6,039 nt of DNA from UBA3210 sp963648895 (GTDB lineage: Bacteria > Bacillota_I > Bacilli_A > RFN20 > CAG-449). The position numbers and the translations under genes are program-made. Below are positions 1 to 6,039 of the stretch, piece after piece; positions within the stretch are counted from its first letter, which is position 1, and every line of letters begins with the position of its first letter. Location: the NCBI GenBank assembly GCA_963648895.1, contig CAVJGK010000089.1, forward strand, positions 1 through 6,039, given 5' to 3'. A model generated the notes under the pieces. That model was not told the origin of the DNA. It worked only from the letters and a program-made list of their open reading frames with translations, and did not search any database.

Positions 1-1635
1 GTCTTAAATAATGAAATTATCTATAATAACTATTTTGGTATACTACATAAATCATATTCCTTAGTTAATGAAGGAATGTCAATCGCAGAAGTTAATAAAA
101 ATATCAATTACTATTTTGCTTTCTTAGTTAATTGCTTCTATCTTTTGTTAGATATTTGTTTATTTGATAAAGCATATGAAATCTTAAAGAAATTAGAATC
201 TAATGATATATTACTTATTCCGTCTAATGTTGCGATTATGAAAAGCCTTAAAGTTAAAGTAAATTATAACTTAGGAAACTATCAAGAAAGTTTAAAAGAA
301 GCAGAAAGTTTAAAAGAATTTAATCAAGAAACTAATATCTTAGAAGATTATTTAGTTAACGCTCATTTAATCGAAGCTTATTTAAATATTGATTTAGATA
401 AAGCTAAGGATTATGTTTCTATACTACTTGAAGAAATTAATTCCAACGAAGAAATTAAAGATAAGATTGATATTAATGAAGCTTATGTTGCTTTAGCCCG
501 TTATTATAACACCATAGGTGATAAAGATAATGCATTTAAATGGTATAAAGAAGTCTATTTAAGATATAAGAATCTTTTAGGTTGTAAATTGAACGCTTTA
601 AATGAAGCATTAGATTTATTTAAACAAAAAGATAAAGATTTATATTTAAAAGCACTTGAAGATAAAGAAAGACATCTTGAAGAAATTAATAGAACTTTAA
701 TAGTTGTTGCCAACCAAGATAAGAAGATATATGATGCTTTCGCAGATTTCCGTTATAAGTTCTTATATCAAAAGATGGAACAATTAACTTCCTTTATCAA
801 AGAATTAAATAACATGGAAAATACTAATAATATAAATGATTTAATTAGTTCTTCTTTAAAAGAAATCTTAAACGCAAACTTTGTTGAAGTTTGTATTGAT
901 GAAGAAGATTTTATTTATCGCGGAGTTGACTTATCATCTATTGATGGATATAAAATCTTTGAAAACGATGTTTTACCTTCCGAAATTAAAAAAGATTGTA
1001 ATTCTTTAACATGTATTAAAGTACATGATAATAATTCTCATACTTATTTATATATCATCATCGGTTTACCTGCGATGGGATATCAAGAAAAGAAAGAAAA
1101 CGATTATATGCTTTCTTTAATCAAAGAAGTTTTAACACCAGTTTTATTACAAATTGAACGTTATAATAAGGCTTTAGATAATTATTCTCATGATCAATTA
1201 ACTTCTCTTTATAATCGTTATGGTTTAAGACATATTGTTCAAGAAAACTTTAAAAAATCCACTTCTTTATATTTATTAATGATCGATATTGATGATTTTA
1301 AGAAGATTAATGATGCTTATGGTCATGATGAAGGTGATTATGTTTTAAAGAAAGTCGCAGAAACTTTATGTTTCTGTCTAGGAAAAGAAAATGTCGCGCG
1401 TATCGGAGGCGAAGAATTTATTGGATTAGTTGATTCTTCTCTTGAATCACTTCCTCAAATTTTAGATTCTTTAATGTCCCATATTAGAAAAATTAAAGTT
1501 GAAAATCAACAAGTCACTATTTCTTTAGGAACAAGTTTAATGAATCAACCAAGTGATTTCAAAGAAGCTAAACTTGACGCAGATAAAAAATTATATATCG
1601 CTAAACAAAGTGGCAAAAACAAATACGTTATTTAA
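1..1635 (+). CDS. TPR / GAF-like / GGDEF diguanylate cyclase, 5' partial
   Basis: Likely makes cyclic di-GMP from two GTP in the cytoplasm. The reading frame is open to the left edge, and the ATG at 76 has no usable ribosome binding site (GGA abuts it), so the true start lies outside the window. Residues below count from that Met (519 aa to the stop). About 14-165 are helical and TPR-like, for example the NTIGDKDNAFKWYKEVYLRY helix pair near 145-164. About 195-250 is a helical linker and 250-365 a GAF-like sensor fold (weak call). The GGDEF domain spans about 370-519: entry motif HDQLTSLYNR, metal Asp404 in DIDDFKKIND, GHDEGD, active-site GGEEF at 444-448, and closing DADKKLYIAKQSGKNKY. All these look intact, so activity is expected. 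The RxxD inhibitory site is missing (LGKE at 435-438). There is no transmembrane segment or EAL domain. The GGDEF call is firm; the input signal is unknown. Confidence 0.93.
   Translation, partial: VLNNEIIYNNYFGILHKSYSLVNEGMSIAEVNKNINYYFAFLVNCFYLLLDICLFDKAYEILKKLESNDILLIPSNVAIMKSLKVKVNYNLGNYQESLKEAESLKEFNQETNILEDYLVNAHLIEAYLNIDLDKAKDYVSILLEEINSNEEIKDKIDINEAYVALARYYNTIGDKDNAFKWYKEVYLRYKNLLGCKLNALNEALDLFKQKDKDLYLKALEDKERHLEEINRTLIVVANQDKKIYDAFADFRYKFLYQKMEQLTSFIKELNNMENTNNINDLISSSLKEILNANFVEVCIDEEDFIYRGVDLSSIDGYKIFENDVLPSEIKKDCNSLTCIKVHDNNSHTYLYIIIGLPAMGYQEKKENDYMLSLIKEVLTPVLLQIERYNKALDNYSHDQLTSLYNRYGLRHIVQENFKKSTSLYLLMIDIDDFKKINDAYGHDEGDYVLKKVAETLCFCLGKENVARIGGEEFIGLVDSSLESLPQILDSLMSHIRKIKVENQQVTISLGTSLMNQPSDFKEAKLDADKKLYIAKQSGKNKYVI
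286..318 (+). repeat. short in-frame direct repeat in the TPR region
   Basis: The 15-base unit GAAAGTTTAAAAGAA occurs at 286-300 and again at 304-318, separated by GCA. It encodes ESLKEAESLKE, so one helix face is repeated in frame. It is probably a small slippage duplication tolerated in a helical repeat domain. Confidence 0.7.
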
Positions 1636-1639
1636 GTTT

Positions 1640-1665
1640 AAGAAGCCCATTGTGGCTTCTTTTTG
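1640..1665 (+). terminator. Rho-independent terminator of the diguanylate cyclase gene
   Basis: AAGAAGCC (1640-1647) pairs with GGCTTCTT (1654-1661) around a 6-nt loop, giving an 8-bp stem. It runs into a short T tract (1660-1664). The hairpin starts 4 nt after the stop codon. Confidence 0.85.
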
Positions 1666-1691
1666 TTATCAACAATTAAATTATCCCAAAA

Positions 1692-1717
1692 GAAAAAATC
1701 ACCTATGCAGGTGATTT
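1692..1717 (-). terminator. Rho-independent terminator of the ABC exporter operon
   Basis: Read on the minus strand, AAATCACCT (1717-1709) pairs with AGGTGATTT (1704-1696) around the loop GCAT. This 9-bp stem is followed by a T tract (1698-1693, partly in the stem). The stem overlaps the TAA stop of the second exporter gene at 1716-1718. Confidence 0.88.
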
Positions 1718-3533
1718 AATCTAGTTCTGTTTTACCAGTAGCTAAAGAGTAATAAACTCCTTTTTGCGCCAATAAATCATCGTGGTCACCACGTTCAATA
1801 ATACATCCTTTTTCAAGAACCATAATTGCGTTAGAGTTTTTAACTGTGGATAATCTATGAGCGATAACAAAGACTGTTTTTCCTTCCATAAGTCGATCCA
1901 TACCTTGTTCAACTAATGATTCAGTTCTTGTATCAATTCTACTTGTAGCTTCATCAAGAATTAAGATAGGTCTTTTTGAAACCGCCGCACGAGCGATAGA
2001 TATAAGTTGTCTTTGTCCTTCAGATAAATTACTACCATCAGAATAAATCATTGTGTTATAACCTTCTGGTAAACGTCTAATAAATGAATGAGCATTGGCA
2101 AGTTTTGCCGCTTCTATGACTTCTTCTTCGGAAGCTTCTAAATTACCATAACGGATGTTATCATAAATTGTTCCAGTAAATAAGTGAGTATCTTGTAAAA
2201 CAAAGCCTAAAGCTTTTCTTAAAGATGATTTTTTAATCATTTTAATATCAATACCATCAATTTCAATATGACCACCTTCTAGTTCATAAAAGCGGTTGAT
2301 TAAGTTAGTAATAGTTGTTTTTCCAGCACCCGTACTACCAACAAAGGCAATCTTTTGGCCTGGGTGAGCATATAAGGATAAATTAGATAAAATTCTTTTT
2401 CCTGGTACGTAGGAAAAATCAACATTGAAGAATCTTACATCACCTTTTAAAGGGACGATTTGATCATTATTTTTCCAAGAATATGTATTATCTAAACTCT
2501 TAACTAATGTTACGTGTCCTTCATCAACTTCTTTTACTTCATCCAATACGGCAAATATTCTTTCTGCACCAGCTAAACCATTTAATAATAAGTTTGCTTG
2601 TTGAGTAAATTGGTTAATTGGTAAAGCCGCTTGACGAACAAATACTAAGAAAGAAGAAATTCCTCCAACTGTTAAAGTAACAATAGGTATAAAATCTAAG
2701 GCGATAAGTCCACCAAATATTGCAACAATCGCATAGTTAATATAAGATAAAGAAACTACCATTGGAACCATTGAGGTTGAATAACGAATAGCTTTGAAGT
2801 TTGATTCTCTTAAAGTAGCATTTTTATCATCAAATGATTTCATATTATCATTTTCATGATTGAATACTTTAACGACTTTTTGTCCTGATAAACTTTCTTC
2901 GACAAAGCCATTAAGGTTTCCTAATACCTTACTAGATTTAGAATAATAATCTTTGCTCTTCTTACTTGCATAAACAATGTAAGTAAACATAATGATATAA
3001 AATACAATACATACAAGGGCCAATAACCAGTTAATAACTAATATTAATACCATTAAACCAATGATTTGAATAAAGTTAGAAATAAGCATTGCAAAGGCAT
3101 TGTTGATAGCTTCACTTAATGAATCAATATCATTAATATAGCATGACATTATTTCACCATGGGTTCTTTTATCAAAGTAAGAAAGTGGCAATTCTTCCAT
3201 GTGTTTAAATAAGTCACTTCTTAATTCAGCGATAATTTTTTGAGCGAAACGAGCCATTATTCGTGAATATCCTAATGTAGATAAAGCGCCGATAATATAA
3301 ATAGTTGCTTCAAAGATAATTGCAATATATAAATTAGCGAAATCAGGATCTTTGGTAAAATTATCAATGATAGGCATTAACATATAAGTACCCATCAAAT
3401 TTGCGACCCCAGATATAGTAACTAATATCGCGACAATAAAGACAATAAATTTATGTTTACCCATATATGAAAGTAAACGAGTAGTTGTATCAAAGAGGTT
3501 ATTTGGACCTTTTTTTCTTTTCTTATTAATCAT
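1716..3533 (-). CDS. ABC exporter half-transporter, catalytic subunit (TM288/LmrD/BmrD-type)
   Basis: A 605-aa fused permease-ATPase of normal length for a half exporter, placed in the membrane with its nucleotide domain in the cytoplasm. About six hydrophobic segments lie near 29-50, 68-88, 145-168, 170-190, 254-278 and 283-302. The nucleotide-binding domain follows from about 365: A-loop Tyr375, Walker A GSTGAGKT (399-406), Q-loop Gln447, signature LSEGQ (503-507), Walker B ILILDE with catalytic Glu528, D-loop SRID (531-534) and H-loop His559. The signature departs from LSGGQ, as expected for the partner that caps the degenerate site in heterodimeric exporters; Walker B and the H-loop are canonical. 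The ATG has a strong AGGAGG (3547-3542) 8 nt upstream, inside the end of the preceding gene, and the two genes overlap by 8 nt. Multidrug or lipid-like substrates are typical of the family, but the actual substrate cannot be read here. Confidence 0.95.
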   Translation of the reverse strand: MINKKRKKGPNNLFDTTTRLLSYMGKHKFIVFIVAILVTISGVANLMGTYMLMPIIDNFTKDPDFANLYIAIIFEATIYIIGALSTLGYSRIMARFAQKIIAELRSDLFKHMEELPLSYFDKRTHGEIMSCYINDIDSLSEAINNAFAMLISNFIQIIGLMVLILVINWLLALVCIVFYIIMFTYIVYASKKSKDYYSKSSKVLGNLNGFVEESLSGQKVVKVFNHENDNMKSFDDKNATLRESNFKAIRYSTSMVPMVVSLSYINYAIVAIFGGLIALDFIPIVTLTVGGISSFLVFVRQAALPINQFTQQANLLLNGLAGAERIFAVLDEVKEVDEGHVTLVKSLDNTYSWKNNDQIVPLKGDVRFFNVDFSYVPGKRILSNLSLYAHPGQKIAFVGSTGAGKTTITNLINRFYELEGGHIEIDGIDIKMIKKSSLRKALGFVLQDTHLFTGTIYDNIRYGNLEASEEEVIEAAKLANAHSFIRRLPEGYNTMIYSDGSNLSEGQRQLISIARAAVSKRPILILDEATSRIDTRTESLVEQGMDRLMEGKTVFVIAHRLSTVKNSNAIMVLEKGCIIERGDHDDLLAQKGVYYSLATGKTELD

Positions 3534-5256
3534 GGTCTTGACCTCCTAATTGAACATCACATAATTCTTGATAAATCTTATTTGTTTTTCTTAATTCATC
3601 ATGAGTACCAATGGCATTAATTCTACCTTCATCAAGAATAATAATTTGATCACAATCTTTAACCGAAGTTACTCTTTGGCCAATGATGATGTTAGTAGTT
3701 TGTTTTAAACTTCTAATACCTTTTAAGATTTTACGTTCTGTTTCCATATCGCAAGCAGATGTAGAATCATCAAATATCATGATTTTAGGTTTCTTTAATA
3801 ACGCTCTTGCGATACATAATCTTTGGCATTGACCACCAGATACATTAACCCCACCTTGACCTAGATCGTAATCTAGTCCACCAGGTAAACGATAAATAAA
3901 TTCATCGGAACAAGATATTTCTAATGCTTTATTTATTTCTTCTTCAGTAGCGTTTTTATCACCCCAAAGAAGATTTTCTTTGACACTTCCTGAGAATAAG
4001 ACGTTATTTTGTAAAACAATTGAAATAGAATCTCTTAAAGAAACTAAATCATATTCTTTAACATCAATATCATTGATTTTTACACTTCCTTCACTTACAT
4101 CATATAGTCGAAGGATAAGAGATACTAATGTGGATTTACCAGAACCCGTTCCACCCATAATACCAATGGATGAACCGACAGGAAAATGAAGAGATATATC
4201 TTCCAAAACATATTCTTCTGATGTTTCTTTATATTTGAAATATACGTGATCAAATTTAATATCACTACCTTCTACTTTTAAACCATTTGAAGATTGTTTA
4301 ATACTTGGTTCTTCTTTTAATAATTGATTAATTCTACTTGCCGAAGCAAATGATCTATTCATCAATAAGAAGACGTTTGATATCATCATAATGGAGTTCA
4401 TTACTTGTAATACATATGATAATAAAGCAGATAATGAACCTACTTCTAAGGTGTTATTATGAACTTTTATTGCACCGAAGGCTAATAATAAAGTTGTAAC
4501 TAAATACATAGAAAATTGGAAAGCAGGAGTATTTAATACAGCGATTTTAAATGTTTTGATAGTTGTATCTTTAACATTGTTATTAGCTTTATTAAATTTC
4601 TCTACTTCATAATCTTCTCTTACATAAGCTTTAATAGTTCTAATGGAAACAACGTTTTCTCTTACTACTAAATTTAAATCATCAATATTTTTTTGAATAG
4701 TTCCATATTTAGGCGCAGTATAATGAATAATTAAAAATAAAATAATACCTAATAATGGTAAAGCTAGAATAAAAATCCAAGCAATAGAAGGGGCCAAAGC
4801 AAAGGATAATCCAACACCTAAACCTAACATAATAGGGGCTCTAAATAGAGGTCTAATACTACCAAGAATAGTATTTTGCATAATTTGGCAATCGTTTGTG
4901 ACACGAGTAATTAAAGAAGTTGTTTCATAATTATCCAAGTTAGAGAATGAATAAGTTTGGATTTTATTATATAAATCTTTTCTTAAATTATATGTATAAT
5001 TACTTACAACTTTTCCCATAAAGATGGAATATAAATGCCCAGTGATAAATGATATAACTGCACATCCAATAATCAATAATCCAGAGATTAAGATTTGTTC
5101 CATGTTTCCTTTATTAACACCTTCATTAATAATATCTTTCATCAAGAAAGGAATAATTAGTTCGAATGATGTTTCAACTATTATTAATAAAGTGGTAATG
5201 ATAAAATTCTTTTTATCTTTCATTAAATATTTTAATATTTCCATTAAATCTTTCAT
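3526..5256 (-). CDS. ABC exporter half-transporter, degenerate-site subunit (TM287/LmrC/BmrC-type)
   Basis: A 576-aa half exporter, first gene of the operon. I place the start at the ATG at 5256-5254, with GGTGAGG (5271-5265) ending 8 nt upstream. A longer frame begins at a TTG at 5301 but has no good ribosome site and would add 15 residues that translate the Shine-Dalgarno sequence itself. Hydrophobic segments lie near 18-38, 54-74, 139-158, 159-178, 245-263 and 276-297. The nucleotide domain has Walker A GGTGSGKST (368-376), Q-loop Gln416, signature VSGGQ (472-476), Walker B IMIFDD with Asp497 in place of the catalytic Glu, and Gln527 (GQR) in place of the H-loop His. These two changes are the known marks of the degenerate half of heterodimeric exporters. 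Its near-normal signature would complete the active site of the partner encoded just downstream. Substrate unknown. Confidence 0.95.
   Translation of the reverse strand: MKDLMEILKYLMKDKKNFIITTLLIIVETSFELIIPFLMKDIINEGVNKGNMEQILISGLLIIGCAVISFITGHLYSIFMGKVVSNYTYNLRKDLYNKIQTYSFSNLDNYETTSLITRVTNDCQIMQNTILGSIRPLFRAPIMLGLGVGLSFALAPSIAWIFILALPLLGIILFLIIHYTAPKYGTIQKNIDDLNLVVRENVVSIRTIKAYVREDYEVEKFNKANNNVKDTTIKTFKIAVLNTPAFQFSMYLVTTLLLAFGAIKVHNNTLEVGSLSALLSYVLQVMNSIMMISNVFLLMNRSFASASRINQLLKEEPSIKQSSNGLKVEGSDIKFDHVYFKYKETSEEYVLEDISLHFPVGSSIGIMGGTGSGKSTLVSLILRLYDVSEGSVKINDIDVKEYDLVSLRDSISIVLQNNVLFSGSVKENLLWGDKNATEEEINKALEISCSDEFIYRLPGGLDYDLGQGGVNVSGGQCQRLCIARALLKKPKIMIFDDSTSACDMETERKILKGIRSLKQTTNIIIGQRVTSVKDCDQIIILDEGRINAIGTHDELRKTNKIYQELCDVQLGGQDHD
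3542..3547 (-). promoter_or_regulatory. Shine-Dalgarno site of the second exporter gene, inside the first
   Basis: AGGAGG on the minus strand lies 8 nt before the ATG at 3533 and within the last codons of the upstream gene, whose TAA is at 3528-3526. Ribosomes ending the first gene would stop over the start of the second, so translational coupling and balanced subunit amounts are likely. Confidence 0.85.
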
Positions 5257-5264
5257 GATAAATT

Positions 5265-5271
5265 CCTCACC
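5265..5271 (-). promoter_or_regulatory. Shine-Dalgarno site deciding the start of the first exporter gene
   Basis: GGTGAGG on the minus strand ends 8 nt before the ATG at 5256. It supports this start over the TTG at 5301, which has no comparable site. Confidence 0.8.
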
Positions 5272-5273
5272 GC

Positions 5274-5298
5274 CAAGATTATATATCTTGTATACAAG
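5274..5298. promoter_or_regulatory. overlapping inverted repeats, candidate repressor operator
   Basis: CTTGTATACAAG at 5287-5298 is a perfect 12-bp palindrome. Its left arm also pairs with an upstream arm: CAAGAT (5274-5279), spacer TATAT, ATCTTG (5285-5290). Three CAAG/CTTG half-sites therefore sit in 25 bp, ending 3 nt from the Shine-Dalgarno site. Palindromes with a GTATAC core are typical of GntR-family operators; that assignment is inference. Confidence 0.5.
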
Positions 5299-5300
5299 CA

Positions 5301-5323
5301 AAATAAAGCATTTTACTTTATTT
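5301..5323. repeat. AT-rich inverted repeat in the exporter leader
   Basis: AAATAAAG (5301-5308) and CTTTATTT (5316-5323) are perfect 8-bp arms around a 7-nt loop, just upstream of the GTATAC palindrome. It could be a second protein site or a weak RNA hairpin. With such AT-rich arms, chance is possible. Confidence 0.4.
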
Positions 5324-5404
5324 TTAGAATTATAAATTTAATTTTATTTATTGTTCTTTTAAGCAATAAGTTTTTTTCCTAAGGAGAAGATATTAATTAA
5401 ATAC

Positions 5405-5434
5405 ATTTTAAATAACAGTTTTTTTTGATGTCAA
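5405..5434 (-). promoter_or_regulatory. putative sigma-A-type promoter of the ABC exporter operon
   Basis: On the minus strand, a perfect TTGACA (5434-5429) is followed 18 nt later by TAAAAT (5410-5405), which matches five of six -10 bases. The spacer holds an A8 run. Transcription would start near 5398, giving a leader of about 140 nt before the ATG at 5256. Closer TATAAT boxes at 5334-5329 and 5283-5278 exist but have poor -35 partners. Confidence 0.6.
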
Positions 5435-5473
5435 CCAACATGTTCTTTAGATACCATTACTTAAGTTCATAGC

Positions 5474-5508
5474 AAAAAAGCCTAGTCAAGATGTTTTAAC
5501 TAGGCCTT
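5474..5508 (-). terminator. Rho-independent terminator of the AlbA_2-type gene
   Basis: On the minus strand, GCCTAGT (5505-5499) pairs with ACTAGGC (5486-5480) around a 12-nt loop and is followed by TTTTTT (5479-5474). It lies about 20 nt past the stop at 5530 and separates this gene from the exporter operon. Confidence 0.85.
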
Positions 5509-5529
5509 CATAAGCATAAATTTATATAA

Positions 5530-6039
5530 TTAATTGTTGTTTGTTAAATAAATAAGACGTCCTTTTCTTAATTTTCCATTATCTTCAATATAATGCAATA
5601 AAAGTAATTCATTAACATCTTTTTTAACCGAACTTACAGATTCATTAATTTCCATAGCTAAACTTGGCACAGAGATGCCTTCAGGATGTGTTGCTAAGCA
5701 TGAAAGAATCTTATTTTTTCTTTGAGAAACAGAATTACTAGATTCAACTGGTGTAAATAAAAGTGTCAATTTAGTAAAACGACCATCAGGTGTAACTTCT
5801 AAAATCGGATCAGGGTATTTATTTTTTTTCATTACCGATGCAATTGTTGGAATCCCCAAGCCCGAACGTTCCGCTAAATTTAAGATGCGGAAGAATGTCA
5901 TAATTGAGGAATTTCTAACAATGGATACACCACCTTTTAATGCTTGATTTTTATCCACAAGCATGTCACCACAATTACGAAATATTATTCTATCAGGATA
6001 TGATTGAATTAATACACCACCATCCATAAATAATGACAT
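5530..6039 (-). CDS. AlbA_2 / HATPase_c_4-type putative transcriptional regulator, C-terminal part
   Basis: The C-terminal 169 residues of a gene cut by the right edge. The ATG at 6039-6037 falls on the boundary and is probably internal, because proteins of this family (COG2865-like, 'ATP-binding protein' or 'predicted transcriptional regulator') usually run to about 400-500 aa with an N-terminal AlbA_2/Schlafen-like domain. Counted from that Met, about 9-95 match the GHKL-like HATPase_c_4 tail: PDRIIFRNCGD (15-25), GGVSIVRNSSIMTFFRIL (36-52), LAERSGLGIPTI (55-66) and a PDP...F.KLTL end (76-93). Residues about 106-166 look like a winged helix-turn-helix (QRKNKILSCLATHPEGISVPSLAMEI..SVKKDVNELL...). 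A DNA-binding regulatory role is inferred; the target is unknown. It lies upstream of the exporter on the same strand but has its own terminator. Confidence 0.82.
   Translation of the reverse strand: MSLFMDGGVLIQSYPDRIIFRNCGDMLVDKNQALKGGVSIVRNSSIMTFFRILNLAERSGLGIPTIASVMKKNKYPDPILEVTPDGRFTKLTLLFTPVESSNSVSQRKNKILSCLATHPEGISVPSLAMEINESVSSVKKDVNELLLLHYIEDNGKLRKGRLIYLTNNN

Noticed and set aside
1636..1715. Single bidirectional terminator shared by the convergent genes
   Set aside because: Two separate hairpins are visible, each with a T tract suited to one strand, so each gene has its own terminator.
3980..4189. 69-aa plus-strand open frame
   Set aside because: It lies entirely antisense within the ATPase domain of the first exporter gene, has no family resemblance, and is a shadow of that gene.
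5278..5283. TATAAT very close to the exporter start as the main -10 box
   Set aside because: The -35 position holds TTATTT, a poor match, and the leader would be only about 15 nt. The TTGACA/TAAAAT pair at 5434-5405 is better, though this box cannot be excluded.
5279..5311. 10-codon minus-strand frame MLYFACIQDI from the ATG at 5311
   Set aside because: It has no Shine-Dalgarno sequence and its codons are the inverted repeats themselves, so it is more likely a chance frame.
5024..5335. 103-aa plus-strand open frame
   Set aside because: It is mostly antisense to the transmembrane part of the first exporter gene; its hydrophobic look comes from that gene.
5381..5400. AAGGAG on the plus strand, resembling a ribosome binding site
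   Set aside because: No ATG, GTG or TTG follows at a usable distance and no open frame of note starts there, so no plus-strand gene is supported.

Overview
The window is AT-rich, and its low-GC coding sequence uses the standard bacterial code: Trp is always TGG and no in-frame TGA is read. Shine-Dalgarno sequences are strong and Rho-independent terminators are short hairpins with T-runs. This points to a low-GC Bacillota, perhaps a gut-type lineage of Bacilli or Erysipelotrichia. That placement is inferred from composition and gene style; no rRNA or other marker gene is present.

Layout: (1) Positions 1-1635, plus strand, hold the 3' part of a gene for a cytosolic TPR / GAF-like / GGDEF diguanylate cyclase, open at the left edge. 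(2) Positions 1636-1715 are a convergent intergenic space with two back-to-back terminators, one per strand. (3) Positions 1716-5256, minus strand, are a two-gene operon of ABC half-exporters that overlap by 8 nt. The upstream half carries the degenerate nucleotide site (Walker B Asp for Glu, H-loop Gln for His) and the downstream half carries the catalytic Glu and His. Together they read as one heterodimeric exporter of the TM287/288, LmrCD, BmrCD type. (4) Positions 5257-5529 are a regulatory intergenic region: a good minus-strand promoter, a leader of about 140 nt with several inverted repeats next to the exporter start, and the terminator of the next gene. (5) Positions 5530-6039, minus strand, hold the C-terminal third or so of an AlbA_2 / HATPase_c_4-type putative transcriptional regulator with a C-terminal winged helix, open at the right edge.

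How they work together: the two ABC halves must assemble into one transporter, and the spacing suggests coupled translation. The diguanylate cyclase faces the operon and is terminated separately. The AlbA_2-type gene is upstream on the same strand but has its own terminator, so it is a neighbour rather than a clear operon member. No mobile element, CRISPR array, tRNA or rRNA was seen. I see no clearly new system. The most open question is the exporter's leader and operator-like repeats at 5274-5410.
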